Shown: piece by piece, positions 1 through 12,200 of the stretch
How the letters are laid out: each line of letters begins with the position of its first letter
Numbering within the stretch: position 1 is the first letter of the stretch
Origin: Dipteris shenzhenensis
Taxonomy: Eukaryota; Polypodiophyta; Polypodiopsida; Gleicheniales
Assembly: GCA_047967505.1 (NCBI GenBank)
Contig: CM106538.1
Direction: 5' to 3' (one strand)
DNA length: 64,000 nucleotides
The notes under the pieces: model-generated
The model's input: only the letters and a program-made list of their open reading frames with translations
The model's database searches: none
Told to the model about the DNA's origin: nothing
Made by a program: the position numbers and the translations under genes

Positions 1-2130
1 AAGCTGTCTTGACATCCATTTGCATAAGCTCCATATCCTCTACTGCCACTAGTCCAAGCATGCATCTAAGTGTGGTCATCTTCACAACCGGAGAGAATAT
101 CTCATCAAAGTCCACACCCTTCTCTTGCTTGAACCCTTTAGCAACCAAACGGGCCTTGTATCTAGGCACATCATCACCTGTGACCTTCATTTTGTAGACC
201 CATTTACATGGCAATGCTTTCTTTCCATGTGGCAAAGAAACCAAGTCCCAAGTCTTATTCTTCATAAGTGAACTCATCTCTGATTGCATAGCATACTCCC
301 ACTTGCGTTGATCCTCACGCATCATAGCCTCTCTGTAGCAAGAAGGCTCTCCGCAATCAGTAAGCATCACATAGTCTACCCCTGGAACAAACCTATCAGG
401 CGGTCTAGACACTCTAGATGATCTTCTCAAGGGCATTTCAGCTTGCTGTCCCACTTGCATATCAGCCACATTTGGCTCATCATTTCCACCAATAGATGAT
501 CCATAATCTACCCTTGATTGTATACCTGTGGGAGTACTTGGTTGTACCATTTCTTGCACATTTGGTGCATGGACAGCTTGCTGCCTATCAACATATGCAG
601 GTGGATTCACATCCTGGAAAGTGATTCTCCTCATTTCCACATCCCTCATGGGTGCCTTATGCATCTTCTTCTCATTGAAGACCACATCATGGCTGCGTAT
701 GATCTTCTTTGCTTCCGGATCCCAGAGACAATAGCCCATCTCTCCACTTTCACCATAACCCAGAAAGATGCATTTCCTAGACTTAGGATCTAGCTTCTTT
801 CGAAGCTCTTTTGGCACATGTGCATATGCCTCACACCCAAATATACGCAAATGAGAGTAAGAGGGCTTCTTGCCACTCCATGCCTCTTCAGGAATACCAC
901 CATCCAAACTCTTACTAGGTGATCTATTGATCACATGCACTGCAGTCTTCATTGCCTCAGCCCAGAAACCACCAGAAAGACTTGCATTGGAAAGCATGCA
1001 TTGCAACCTTTCTTGAATGGTACGGTTCATCTTTTCTGCAACTGGATTTTGCTCTAGAGTACGAGGGGATGTGAGCTCCCTCTTAATCCCACGTGTATCA
1101 CAGAAATGCTGAAAGTCATGAGAGAGATACTCTCCACCATTGTCAGTCCGTAGGCATTTAAGCGTTCTAGCTGACTGATTCTCAACCAAGGCCAGCCATT
1201 TCTGAAATACCTGGAACACATCACTCTTCCGAGCTATAGCATAAGCCCACACTTTCCTAGTTGCATCATCAATGAATGTCACATAGTATTCAGCCCCGCC
1301 TAATGACCGTGTAGGCATGGGACCACATACATCTGAATGCACCAAATCAAGCATTTCAAACTCTTTCTTTCCCCTTCTTTTATGGGCTGATTTCATCTGC
1401 TTCCCATAGAGACAATGCTCACAAAATTCAAAATCAGAGAAACTCAAATGCGGTACATAACCCAAACGGCATAAGAGTTTCATTCCATTCTGGCTCATGT
1501 GCCCCAACCTGCAATGCCACAAAGAAGTGCTTGGCTGCTCGGTTATTGCAACAACATGATCAAATACCCCTGATACATGTAAGGGATACAAAGTCCCACA
1601 CTTGGCACCCCTAGCCAAAAGCATAGAGCCCTTTTGAATTTTCCACCTTTGAAAGCCAAAAGTGGTGTGAAAACCAGCATCATCTAGCTGACCCACTGAA
1701 ATAAGACTCTTGGTCAACTTAGGCACATGTCTCACATGTTTCAAAACAAATGCAGACCCATTTGCAAAAGAAAACTTTATGTCACCTGCTCCCACTATGT
1801 CACATGCATAGTCATTTCCAAGATGCACACAACCTGTCTTTCCACTATCATAAGTGGAGAACCATTCCCTATGGGGAGTAACATGGAATGAAGCACCAGA
1901 ATCCAAAATCCAATCCTGGGAATATGCATCATCTGAAGTGGTAAGCAACTCTGCAGATAAACTAGACATGAAGAGAACATCATTGTCACTATCATGTGTG
2001 ACTGCATTGATCTCCTCGATCTTCACTTTTCCTTTGTCCTCCCTTGGACTCTCTTCCTTTTGATTTGCACCCCAATTTGCATTCTTTTTCTTATCCTTTT
2101 GCTCTCTTTTCAGCTTCTTTTCAGCTTGTA
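1..2130 (-). CDS. Copia A pol: protease, integrase, start of reverse transcriptase (partial)
   Basis: The minus-strand frame is open from about 2130 to base 1. In order it shows: an aspartic protease site WILDSGASFHVT near 1910; a GAG-pre-integrase/zinc region (LWHCRLGHMS, then CEHCLYGKQ) near 1530-1400; the integrase core with DVCGPM near 1330, LRTDNGGEYLS near 1140 and AEKMNRT near 1035, which gives the D,D,E triad; the conserved HLRIFGCEAYAHVPKE and CIFLGYGE segments; and a reverse transcriptase start ([27 protein letters not shown]) before the edge. The YVDD box and RNase H are outside the window. The motif after the integrase Asp reads LEQNPVAEKMNRT where the usual form is PQQNGVAERMNRT. 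Seeing no stop over about 700 codons suggests a fairly recent copy. Confidence 0.88.
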
Positions 2131-2874
2131 GCAATCCTTTTTCATATGGCCCTTCTTGCCACAATGGTAACACTCAATGTTCCGTGCCTTGGATTTGCTA
2201 CGAGACTTCCCTCTTTCTTGGGACTTCCCCCTGAACTGTGATCTGCCCCTTTGCACATTTAAGGCTGCATCCTGCTTGTTGCCATCCATAGACTTCCGTC
2301 TAATCTCCTCGGCCAACAAGCTACCCACAACATCATCAAATTCCAGTACTCCACCAGGTGCAGAGTTACTGACAGCTGTATGGAAGGTATCCCATGAGGA
2401 TGGCAATGAACATAAGAGAAATATTGCCTTAGTCTCCGCATCAAAATTCATTTTCTGAGCCTGAAGTTGGCTGAAAATAATATTGAATTCATTCAAATGA
2501 GAAGCAATGGAGACCCCTTCCTTCATCTGCAGCTCAAACAACCTCTTCATGAGGTAAACTTTATTAGAGGCAGTTTCCTTTTCATAAGTGGCACACAATT
2601 TCTTCCACAAATCTTCCGTAGTCTGCTCATTTACTACTGTGAAATAAACTGACTCTGCAAGATGAAGCCTAATAGTAGACTTTGCTAATGCATCCAACTC
2701 ATTCCAATCATCCTCAGACATATTTGCAGGCTTAGCTTCAATCCCTGCCAAGGGTTTAATCTGCTTCTTTTGAATAAGCACATCCCTTATTTGTTCTTTC
2801 CACAAAGAAAAGTTTGTCCCATCGAACTTTTTAATGCTGAAAAACTCCTTTTCAGGCATGGAAGAGGATGCCAT
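2110..2874 (-). CDS. Copia A gag polyprotein (nucleocapsid, CCHC)
   Basis: This 254-residue protein starts MASSSMPEKEF. The first 60 residues match the DUF4219-type gag start (FDGTNFSLWKEQIRDVL). Residues of about 60-200 form a UBN2-like domain (WKKLCATYEKE, LFELQMKEG, LLCSLPSSWD). A zinc knuckle CYHCGKKGHMKKDC (CX2CX4HX4C) sits at the C-terminus. It would package the element's RNA into cytoplasmic virus-like particles. The frame stops at KLKRS just after the knuckle. The next frame carries on through a Lys/Glu-rich linker into protease, so pol is either reached by a frameshift or this copy has suffered a small indel in the AAAAGAAGCTGAAAAGAGAG stretch. The start codon chosen is the only Met upstream of the conserved domain. 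Confidence 0.9.
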   Translation of the reverse strand: MASSSMPEKEFFSIKKFDGTNFSLWKEQIRDVLIQKKQIKPLAGIEAKPANMSEDDWNELDALAKSTIRLHLAESVYFTVVNEQTTEDLWKKLCATYEKETASNKVYLMKRLFELQMKEGVSIASHLNEFNIIFSQLQAQKMNFDAETKAIFLLCSLPSSWDTFHTAVSNSAPGGVLEFDDVVGSLLAEEIRRKSMDGNKQDAALNVQRGRSQFRGKSQERGKSRSKSKARNIECYHCGKKGHMKKDCYKLKRS

Positions 2875-4304
2875 GATGCAAATGAAACAAAAATGCCAAA
2901 TGCTAGTGCCTGCAAGAGAGAATCACACCAAATACCAGGTGCACCCAAATGTGTATGCCACAATAGAGTGAAATATCACCAAAATTCAAAGCTCAAAGCA
3001 TCAAAAGATGCATCTGACTCATGTGCATATACTATGCATCCATATGAGCAAATCTGGCCCAAAAGAAAATGCCAATAAGTGCCAAATGACTCAAGCATAA
3101 ACACTGTCCACTGGCATATGCATCAATAATGTCTCATCCAAGAGAGCATAGCACTATCAGTGCATCACCTGCAATGTGTCAAAGCTGTCCCTCAGCTTAA
3201 AATAGCATCCATGTGCAAAGCGTCCATAAAAAAATAGCATCCCACAAGGCAATTTGGGCCTATCAGCGCATCCAACAAGGACCGCAATGCATCCAAATGG
3301 CCTATAAATCATCCACTGCAACCCAATGCATACCACGAATGAGCGCACACTGCTCAAACTGCAACCAGAGTGATCTGCATAAGGTATGCTCAAGAAATCA
3401 TAGTCCCACGGTAATGAGCGCTACTGAAAATAGAACCTGAGATGCTTCAAAACATGGGCGCCATTGCATAATCGGACTCAGCAAGAAAATCTGCAAATAT
3501 CTCTCTTCTGCCAGAACTCCAAAATCTCAACCGATGAGTGAGAAACGGGAGTCAATACTTATCCACTGCCATGTGGCATAAATCTAAGGTTTCAAAACCT
3601 TAGTATGAAAAATGCATAACAGAGAGGCGAAATCGAATACACAGAGATTTATAACTCTGAAAATCCTCCACCGAATCGCGCAAGGACTGACAGGTAGGGG
3701 TTTTTGGGCGTCCGGAACGCAATGGGACAGACGGTTTTGGAAACCGTGGTCTCAATCACTGGGTCCAACACACGGACTGAAAAACGTTTTTGGAAACAGA
3801 GCTATCTGTAAACTCCACCGGAGTGCGAATGATGAGCAACATAGAAGTTTTAGGACCTCCTGAGTCCACCGGAATTGACAGATCTGCAAATGGTTGTTCT
3901 AAACTTGAGTTCCAACACCCGGGCAAAAAACGCAGGAATTGACACAGTGAGTCAGAAATCCACTGAAATGATCTCAGATTCAAGAATGAAGGTGTTTCAA
4001 AGCTCCTGAAGTAATGTGGACACCAAAAGCAAGCAATAATTGCCTCCACAAGTCAATACGGAGTCTCTGTCATCGAACGGAACAGGAAAAAGCTTAAAAA
4101 ACGACTTTTTCTTTGAAAGCTCTTAACAGGCTCTCAAAACCACTTCGTAAAGCCAAAGTGACTTTTCCAAAGGTTCCTCCAAGGTCTCTGCACACTCGGA
4201 TGCAAGTAAAGTCACCCACAAAGCTTCCCACAGAGCTTCTCCTTCCTCCCACAGAGCTGCTGAGCTTCAAGCATTCATTCACGCACGCTCAGCTAGATCA
4301 CCCG

Positions 4305-4317
4305 GGCTCTGATACCA
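4305..4317 (-). other. Primer-binding site of copia A (tRNA-iMet type)
   Basis: The minus strand reads TGGTATCAGAGCC, the standard plant copia primer-binding site complementary to the 3' end of initiator methionine tRNA. It lies 2 nt inside the LTR edge (TG at 4320). The same motif with the same 2-nt spacer occurs at three other places in this window (38819-38831, 53869-53881, 55265-55277). Confidence 0.9.
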
Positions 4318-4319
4318 GT

Positions 4320-4540
4320 TGAGAGTGCTCTCAACGGAAGCAAGAATGGAAGAAGGAGAGAGAGAGAGACAGAGAGCCACACAAGTTTTGGTGGGTGCAG
4401 AACCACCCTAATCTTCTTTTTCATTCATTTATATATGTGTTTGAGTATTGTACATAACTGGGGTTAAGGCACAGTGACCTTTAACCCCACATAAACCTCT
4501 ATTAATGAGGACTCCCTTGATCATGTGGCTCCTAACCTTG
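4320..4540 (-). repeat. 5' LTR of copia A (outer end approximate)
   Basis: The inner edge is set by the primer-binding site and begins TTGAGAGTGCTCTCAA, a near-perfect short inverted repeat. A (GA)n tract follows. The outer end is not fixed because the partner LTR is outside the window; 4540 is an estimate. Confidence 0.6.
4427..4437 (-). promoter_or_regulatory. Probable TATA box in the LTR of copia A
   Basis: The minus strand reads CATATATAAAT about 110 bp upstream of the LTR inner edge, which is where a U3 promoter would be expected. It is supported by position and motif only. Confidence 0.4.
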
Positions 4541-5033
4541 AAATTTTTTATCATTGGCACTTCATCCCAAACATCTTAGTCAATTTCACTTAGTGGTGCC
4601 TAGTGCTTCTTCCATTGGTTGCTTGGTCATTGGTCGATTTTGAACGGACTTGTTGCAAACGAGAAGCCTGTTTCCAATAATTGGCCTATGAAGATCATCA
4701 CATTTAGCTCATTGAATTTCTCCTATGTTGCATATTTTTGTTTTGTTCCAAGGGGCTACCTTCCATTTTTTCATTGCTAGTTAGATCTTCTTCATGTCAC
4801 TTCATCCTGTGACTATATTTTGTCTCGTCCTTAGTTCATTAAATGATCTTTCTACCTTAATGCTTTGATTGATTCGGTGGCTAGAATCTTTTATTCTTTC
4901 CAAGGAATCCTTATTTGGATTCTCTAGCTTTGTTGGATCCTTTGGGCTACCCTCTGATGTTGTGACTCCATTTGTCAATGTGTACCAACACTAGGGCTAC
5001 AATTAGTACCTCTTCATCATTTCACATTCTCTC
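4541..5033. other. No recognisable feature
   Basis: This AT-rich stretch has no open frame of note and no motif I recognise. It probably holds the outer end of the copia A LTR and old flanking sequence. Confidence 0.4.
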
Positions 5034-6005
5034 TATAGCATATCTAGCTACTCATTCCACAATTTATAGTCCTTATTTCAGTGACATTCTTTCGCATAGA
5101 AGGAACATGCCATGGTAAAAGTCTTTGGTCTAATCTATTTGATAGGGTCTTGCCCTCCCTTTCTAATTGGTTGACATATATGGACCTTTTGCCTTTTTTT
5201 AACTAGCATTCTTTTATTGTATATCTTGAATGATTGCATATGTTGTAGTACTTTCATTTTGAGATGCCTTTTTGGTGTAGGTATGCCCATCAACTTTGTA
5301 CTTTGTGCACCATACTTCTTTTTTTCTAGAGCTTTTGATATATTTTTAACTTCTCCCTTTCCATCTCTGTCAATTTCGTTTAACAATTGTATTTTCTTCT
5401 TTTTCTTTATCTTTGCTATCCATTAAGACCCTTCTTCCTTCTAGACTCATTGACGATTCCCTTCTTGATTGTAGTTGCCCTGTGTAGCAACTCATCATAT
5501 CTAGCTATTTAATCCTCCTTGTAGCATATCTAGCTACTTATTCCACAATTTAAAATATTAATTTCAATGACCTTCTTTCCCATAGAATGAAACATGCCAT
5601 GCTAAAAGTATTTGGCCTATCTATTTGTTGTTAGGGTCATGCCTCCCTTTCTAATTGGTTGACATCTATGGCCCTTTTTCCTTTTTTGAACTAGTATTCT
5701 CCAATTGGATAGCTTGAACTATTGCATCTGTGGTAGTAATTTTCTTCTGAGATGCAAATGGTGTAGGTATGCCCATCAACTTCGCACTTTGTGCACAAAA
5801 CTTCTTTTTTTCTAGAGCTTCTCTAATTTTCATCTCAATGAGATAGCTTTTTAAGCTTCTCCCTTTCCATCTTTGTTGATTCCTTTTAACAATTGGCTTT
5901 TCTTCTTTTTCTTCATCTTTGCTATCCATTAAGACCCTTCTTCCTTCTAGAGTTGTTGGTGATTCCCTTCTTGATTATAGTTGCCTTGTAAAGTGATTCA
6001 TCATA
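5034..6005. repeat. Degenerate tandem duplication, unit about 490 bp
   Basis: Two direct copies (about 5034-5495 and 5520-6005) share long stretches: the block with GCATATCTAGCTACT at 5039 and 5527, CTTTCTAATTGGTTGACAT at 5159 and 5648, and CATTAAGACCCTTCTTCCTT near 5421 and 5929. On the minus strand both encode a Lys/Glu-rich peptide with EKKKxxAQSxKLMGIPTP. It resembles a low-complexity tail of a retroelement gag, but I cannot assign it. Small indels make the offset vary from 488 to 508 bp. Confidence 0.75.
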
Positions 6006-6009
6006 CTTG

Positions 6010-6460
6010 TTGGATTAGTCATTTTCATATTTCTCAATTATGTGTCATTAGTGAGGCAACTTAGCAACCACAATCAAAGCACCATTTGTCTAGCGAGATG
6101 GTTGATTGATTGAAAAGCACCCTCATTTGGACTACAAAGTCATATACAATCTCTCCTGATTTGCGCTTAATTGGGTTACCTTCTTTGCTAAAATCATGCT
6201 GAAATGTCATCAAAATGGATTTCCTTAACTCATTCTACATGTTGAAATGATGGTATTGGTCGAACCATTCAATAGATTTATTTAGAAACATCATGGGCAA
6301 ATAGAACAAGTGTCGTTTATGCAGCATTGCAATCTATTTGCCATTCCTTGGAAGCTCTGCAAAGAGAATTGGTTGGGCCAAAGATGATTAATTGGCTAGG
6401 GTTCCGAGCAATTGATTCTAGAGCCAACATAAGAACTAAATCTGGGAATAGATGAGGAAC
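6010..6460 (-). pseudogene. Possible decayed retroelement gag
   Basis: The minus strand contains short gag-like pieces (FLNKSIEWFDQYHHFNM, then ILMTFQHDFSKEGNPIKRK) separated by stops and frameshifts. The spacing resembles the core of a Ty3/gypsy gag, but the match is weak. It could belong with the tandem duplication next to it. Confidence 0.3.
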
Positions 6461-6499
6461 CACGTACACTAGTAAATCAGTGCACATGTGCTTGGTGAT

Positions 6500-8350
6500 G
6501 CAACATTTGAAAAGATTCTTGAATCTGCTGAGACTTTGACTCAGTTAAGATATTTTGTGGGTTTTATCAACTTTTATAGAAGATTTATTCAAAAAAATTG
6601 CCAAGATTGTGGCTCCATTACATGAACTAACCAAAAAGCACACTATATTTCAGTGGATTGTTGAACTGTCTATTGCATTCCATACATTGAAGAAACATGC
6701 ATCTGAAACACCCATTCTTAGAAAATCGAAATGGGATGCTATTTTTCATACTCACGTGGATGCTTCTAGGTATGCTATTGGTATCATATTGGTCCCGCTA
6801 GATGGGAAGTTGGATTATCTAGTGTATTATGCAAGCCGATTGATGACTCCACTTGAGTGTTAATATATCACAATCGAGCATGAAATTCTTGGCAAGGTAT
6901 ACAATGTGCAGAAGTTTCACCATTACTTACTTAAAAATCAACATGCTAATCATCAGGCTTTGCTTTATCTTATTAATAAAGCAATGATCCAAGGCCAATT
7001 GGGTGAGATGGATTCTGTTACTATAGGAATTCAATTTCAAAATTATTTATAAACTAGGGATATCTCATGCTAGATCGAATTGTTTATCCCAATCGCCAAC
7101 CCCATATGAGAGTAAAGGTGTCACTACCAAATTACCATATGACCGTCTATTTGATGTTGCCTTTTTAGAAACTGATTATGATGAGATGCTACACTATTTA
7201 TCCCATGGAACTCTTTCCAAGCACATACCAAAGGATAAGCATAGGCGGTTGTCCTTGAAAGCCTGGAAGTATAGCTTAATTGGTGGACAGTTGTATCAAC
7301 CATGGTGCTGATAGAATTCTACAAAGATGGGTTCTACCACATGAGCTGATGGAGATACTCAATGAGGCACATGCTGGTCTTACACGAGGTCACTTTGGTG
7401 GTGAGCTTATTGCTCGAAAAGTTTTGCAAGCTAGATTATGGTGGAGCACTCTCTTTAAGGATGCACATGCTCATAGTGTTGAGTGTGATGTCTATCAATG
7501 CACACGAGGTTTACTTCCTCTTGACCACATGCTATTGCAACCAAGCCAACCATGAGAAGCATTCTAGCGTTGGGTTCTAGATTACATGGGCCCATTCAAG
7601 AAGACAGCTCAATATACACAGAATAAATACATCGTAGCAAGCATAGATTATGCCACTAAGTGGGCTAAGGCTTAAGCCTTAAGGGATAACTCGCCTTAGA
7701 CAACTAAGTTCATTTTTTATAATAATATTTGTGAAGACGGCTGCCTAATAGAATTGGTCAGTGATCAAGGAACTCACTTCATGAATGAATTATTTGAGCT
7801 ATCGACTAAGGATTTTATGGTGGTACACTGAGTAGCAACTACTTACTATCCTCAATGTAATGGGCATGCTAAGTCCACCAACAAAACGTTGAAACTGATA
7901 CTCACTAAAACTATTAGTGTGTATCATTGAGATTGGGATACGAAACTTCTCGCTGCACTATGGGCACACCGAGCAACCTATATAGTTACTATAATTTAAC
8001 TTCTTTTCTCGAGGCTTTTGGATTGGAAGCTATTGTTCTTCTAGAATTCATGGTCCTGAGTCTACAGATTGCAATTGAGCATCACCTAGGAGACCTGGAA
8101 GCAATCAAGAGGCGATTGCATCAGCTATCCACACTGGACGAGCTGCACACTCGAGTTGCATGGTCACAGCAAAAACTACTATAGAAGGAGATAAAAGCCA
8201 ACATGAACAACATATTTTTCAGAAAAATCTTAAGAAGGGAATGTTGGTACTTTTGTACAATTCTAAGGTAGGGCCATTGAAGACTAATCTCAAACACGAA
8301 TGGAATGGACCATACATGTTGATTGGTGTCCATAGTAATGGTATAGTCTA
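6500..8350 (+). pseudogene. Decayed Ty3/gypsy pol: RT connection, RNase H, integrase
   Basis: Fragments in order on the plus strand: LRYFVGFINFYRRFI near 6545, the RT-RNase H junction of gypsy elements; LHELTKKHTIFQW and HVDASRYAIGIIL near 6620-6780, RNase H; YYASRLMTPLEC then a stop then YITIEHEILGKVYNVQKFHHYL, also RNase H; a zinc-binding integrase head near 7360-7500 (EAHAGLTRGHFGGELIARKVL, then CDVYQC); and integrase core remnants near 7580-7900 (LDYMGPFKK, VASIDYATKWAKA, LVSDQGTHF, TTYYPQCNGHAKS). Many stops and frameshifts interrupt it, so it is an old dead copy. No LTRs could be paired to it. Confidence 0.8.
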
Positions 8351-8550
8351 GTTGGCTAATTTGCAAGGACATGTATTCTCGATCCTTGGAAGTCGAGTCA
8401 AGGCATACCGAGCTACCACCACAAGTTTAGTGACAATGAGAAGACTACAAATGCCTAGCCGAATACCACATGAAGAACCTCATTATCTCGCCTTAACTAG
8501 TAATCATGGAATTAACATAAATCTTGTTACGGTTGAGGCATCACATTAGC

Positions 8551-11500
8551 ACTAAATCTATGATCGCACCTTTTCCAATAGCCGTTGTTGCATGCAAGAT
8601 CAAGGAGTACTCTAGTTTCTCAAATAATCACACTTCTTAGTGCATTTTTTACTTTTTTGAGCTCCTTGCCTCCCAACAGTAGTCTACGCTACTTCTCTTT
8701 CCACCTCGACCATGGCTTCAACCCCTTCTAGATGAGCGGCACACAAGTTGACTTTGTAGCTCAGCTCCTCATACTATCAAGCACACGAAGACAACAAAGA
8801 ATATGCTCAAGGAAGCGAACCTCCTGTAGAACAAAGTATGGAGTGCAAAGGTCATCAAGGAGCTACTTCGTACCTACGATGTGGATACGCACAGTATCAC
8901 CATTGATGATAGGCCAAAAAAAGTCAACTTGCCTTGATGTTTCTAGGTATGTCAAAGCGCACACCATTGCCAAGTCTCGCACATTGTGACATGTTTTTCG
9001 AACCAAAAACATTTCATCAGTTACAAGGCTACTTGATTAGCAAAGCTAATAATCTTGACATGTAACCCTTCTTTCAATTTCTTTTTGGATTAAAAAGAGC
9101 ACTGAGGCGTATATGGAAACAACCCTTTTAGCATATGAAGATTGACTGGCTTGAGATCTTCTCAAAAACATTTGACTCTCAAATTAAGCATGTCTTTTTG
9201 AAGAGCATACTTGACCCACACTAGTGCATGATCAAGCATAGATTGGCCCAAAGTGGTTGCATGCCCGAAAGCACCTCTCTAAAAGGCCCGACACTATAAC
9301 TATTGTTGACAGGAACGGATAGTATATCAAAATTGGCTAGTGGGTTGGGATGGGGTTCCAAGGAGCTTGACATCTTTGGGGAGGTAAGATTTTTGAGTCA
9401 CTATCTAAGGCCCCTCCACCCCTTCTATCGACTGGCAGCGACGGACAAGATCCATTACGCTCCATCTCCACGGGAAACTCACTATTATCTCTATGTCTTC
9501 TCAGCCCTCTTCTCCAAGAAATGAGCACATCTCATCCACATATATATCTTAGATCCTCCCTTTTTGACATCACTACTACCTCAGATCACAACCTTGTCAC
9601 CCCTTCCCGAGCAACAACCCTTTTCGCCTGAGAAGCAGTCTTCTCCAACCCACTCTCCTAAGGAGTAGCCCCTTACAGAGACCCAGGAACGAGTTGGTGA
9701 GACTATAACTGGCACTAGTGGGTAGCCTAGCAATGTACTACCTAAGGACCAGCCCTCTCCAATCGACTCTCAGAAGAGACAGACACCAATGGGTTCCAAA
9801 ATGAAGATCATGAAAAGACGTCCTGAGCGACAAGGTGAACCCAGAGCCTAATACAAAGAGGGACCCACCACAGAGACAAGAAGAATAGCAAATCACCATG
9901 AAGAGAGCAAAAAGTGCCCCAGGACTAGACTAAGACCACTATCAAGGCAGAAAAGGCCATTGCCACGAGTCTATGAGGAAAGATGAGGACCCCTGCTCGA
10001 GAAACCTTTAGCAAAATTACTTGGAGGTATTGCTAAACATAATGTTCAATCTGGTAGATGAAGTCCCTCTTCGACAAACTAGCTAATATTCTGATTTAGT
10101 CTCCATCTCAACTGAAAAGGGATGCTTGGTCTTGAATCTGAGTTTATGGCACAAGCCACTACAGGGAAGCGATCCAATAGGTAGTGGACATGTGGACCTA
10201 GTGGTGTGGAAAGGATTGGAGAGACATCATGAAGGGGGCAGTGATCAAGGCGACTCTATCCTCTAGTAGGAGGGTATCGTCAATACCAACAAGCATGGCA
10301 ATGTACACGAGCTAATTTGCAATCAAATTGAATCTCTTGATAAGTGGTATATGTGTAATGGGATATGCTCAGTGATGGGAGTGAGAGCATTGGGATGTAG
10401 AAATCTATGATGTCAAAGACCAAGGAACGGGATCCCATAAGATAGTCAAATACACTAGAACCTCTTCCATGTGCCAAAGCTGTTAGAAGGTCATCTCTCC
10501 AAACCATTGTAGATAATCAACAAAGGAGTAAGATCCTCATCAATATGGACATGTGGATGATCTCAACGAGCTACACGCTCAAGCTTGGGTATCTCTAAAT
10601 CATATCACTAGGGACTAGTCTCTAGTGGGGTCATGTCCTACACGCCAAGCCCATCTATGATATTGCAAAGACTGTGGGGAATCCCACAAAGTCTGATGTT
10701 GAGAGCTTTACTAGATCTTTGCTAGTACTCAAGTAATGTGGCTGAAACCATTGCCTTTGCAGGCTCTCATTTCACGACAAACGCCCACTTAGAGGCCTCG
10801 TCACTTGCAAACTGCATTGTAGTAATCCACTCTTGCTCGACATTGGGCATCCTCTACCTCATTCAAAGGCGCTTGCCTCGATCGTGAGGAAGTCACATCG
10901 GAGGGTATTTATCTATCGCTGCTACTCAACCTCTTGAGCTTTCATGTAGTGCACCTTCATAAGAACCTATATGAGAGATCCAAGGAGCAAATTCTTTGAC
11001 ATTTGTCCATCACTTACCTTGTGTATATTGTGTTGGATTATTAAGAGCATAAAACCTTCACTATCTTAATCTAGTGAGAATCCATTCTCCTTGCTTGGCA
11101 ATGCGATGTTCCACCTCAAAAGGTAAATGATAAACAAATGTCAAAGAATTTTCTCATCATACATGTACACTTGTGAGTACATTGATCATACAACACGTTG
11201 ATAAAAAATTATGATCTATTTATCTCATCAAAACCAACAAAAAAACAATGAGCAAATGGAAACACAACTCTTAGTGTTTCATTGTGTAACGATGTGGTAT
11301 AGAGGAAAAGGGCTAGAGGTTATATCTCAACTACTTAAGATTACACTTGAGTGTTTGATCATCTTGGCTATGTACGCCAAGCAAACAAGGTAGTGCCTAT
11401 GGTGAAGGTTAATGTTGGCAGCTTTAAAGATATTGAAAGGATAATAAAATAGGAATGCATGTGAACGTTCATCTATGGTGATTAGATTCACTAGTATAGA

Positions 11501-11879
11501 AATATAAACCTATACTCATATGAAAGAACATGATTCGTTTCTGACTTGTATATTATTTGTGCCTTCGTGTGGCTCAAATTTTCAGAGCATTCATCCACTT
11601 GTATTTGGTTGCTCAAACTGATTTTGGATTAGAAGATTGGAGAACTAGAGGGAGGATAGGCTGACATTGTAAAATCATTAAGACCGTAGAAAACGCAATT
11701 ACGCAAACTTACAATTTCTGCATTTGGAGTAGGTAATTAAGGTATAAAACTTTGAGATTAAAAGCTTTGAATTGACAGGTATTTTCCATGTCAAGATGCT
11801 CTTTTGCAATGGTCATAGAAAGGACAGTGAACCCGTTTAATACTCCAGGGGCTAGGTTTTTAGAACACCACCAAAATAA
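8551..11879. other. 3.3 kb without an assignable gene
   Basis: The ORFs here are 60-85 codons long and show no family motifs. The run 9590-9960 is rich in Pro/Ser/Lys codons in a broken plus frame and may be the 3' continuation of the decayed gypsy element. I found no exon, RNA gene or repeat that I can defend. Confidence 0.4.
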
Positions 11880-12200
11880 TCGTCTTTTTTCATGGCATAT
11901 GACAGCCTCATGACACCATTTATACTATATGGGGCTTAGATTTGGGGAGGCCTTATTTTAGAGGACACCAAGAATCAACTAGAGAAAATCCACAAGTGTT
12001 TCTTCCCCAGCTTTGTACGGAAAACCTAAGTCTGTTCTTACAAACTCCCCCAAATTGGTTCTCTGACTCAAAAAACAGTCAAAAGAACAGATCTTGGCAA
12101 TGGGGAGCTGACTCCCTTCCACTGGCTAAGAGGTTGCATATTATGGCAACTCATAGACTCTTGAGAGAGGATAACCCATTGAACATACTTTTGGTAGTAA
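11880..12200 (+). pseudogene. Possible LINE ORF2 C-terminal remnant
   Basis: The plus strand reads DSLMTPFILYGA, a stop, IWGGLILEDTKNQLEKIHKCFF, then a Pro/Lys-rich tail. This resembles the region after reverse transcriptase in LINEs, where a DSLxxPxxLYGxExWG motif precedes a helix of the form LxxIHxxFxR. Stops interrupt it. It could equally be another degenerate retroelement tail. Confidence 0.35.

Larger units (their letters stand above)
1..4540 (-). mobile_element. Ty1/copia element A, 5' part (LTR, leader, gag, part of pol)
   Basis: Read on the minus strand, the order is LTR (from about 4540 down to 4320), primer-binding site, a leader of about 1.4 kb, gag, protease, integrase and the first part of reverse transcriptase, which is cut by the window edge. 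PR-IN-RT order defines Ty1/copia. The leader (2875-4304) has no long reading frame. Gag ends in one frame and pol continues in another, with an otherwise open frame to base 1, so this copy may be the youngest or least damaged element here. The 3' half and the second LTR lie outside the window, so LTR divergence cannot be judged. Confidence 0.9.

Noticed and set aside
4305-4317. tRNA gene at the TGGTATCAGAGCC motifs (four sites)
   Set aside because: No cloverleaf is present. Each lies 2 nt from an LTR end and is a primer-binding site.
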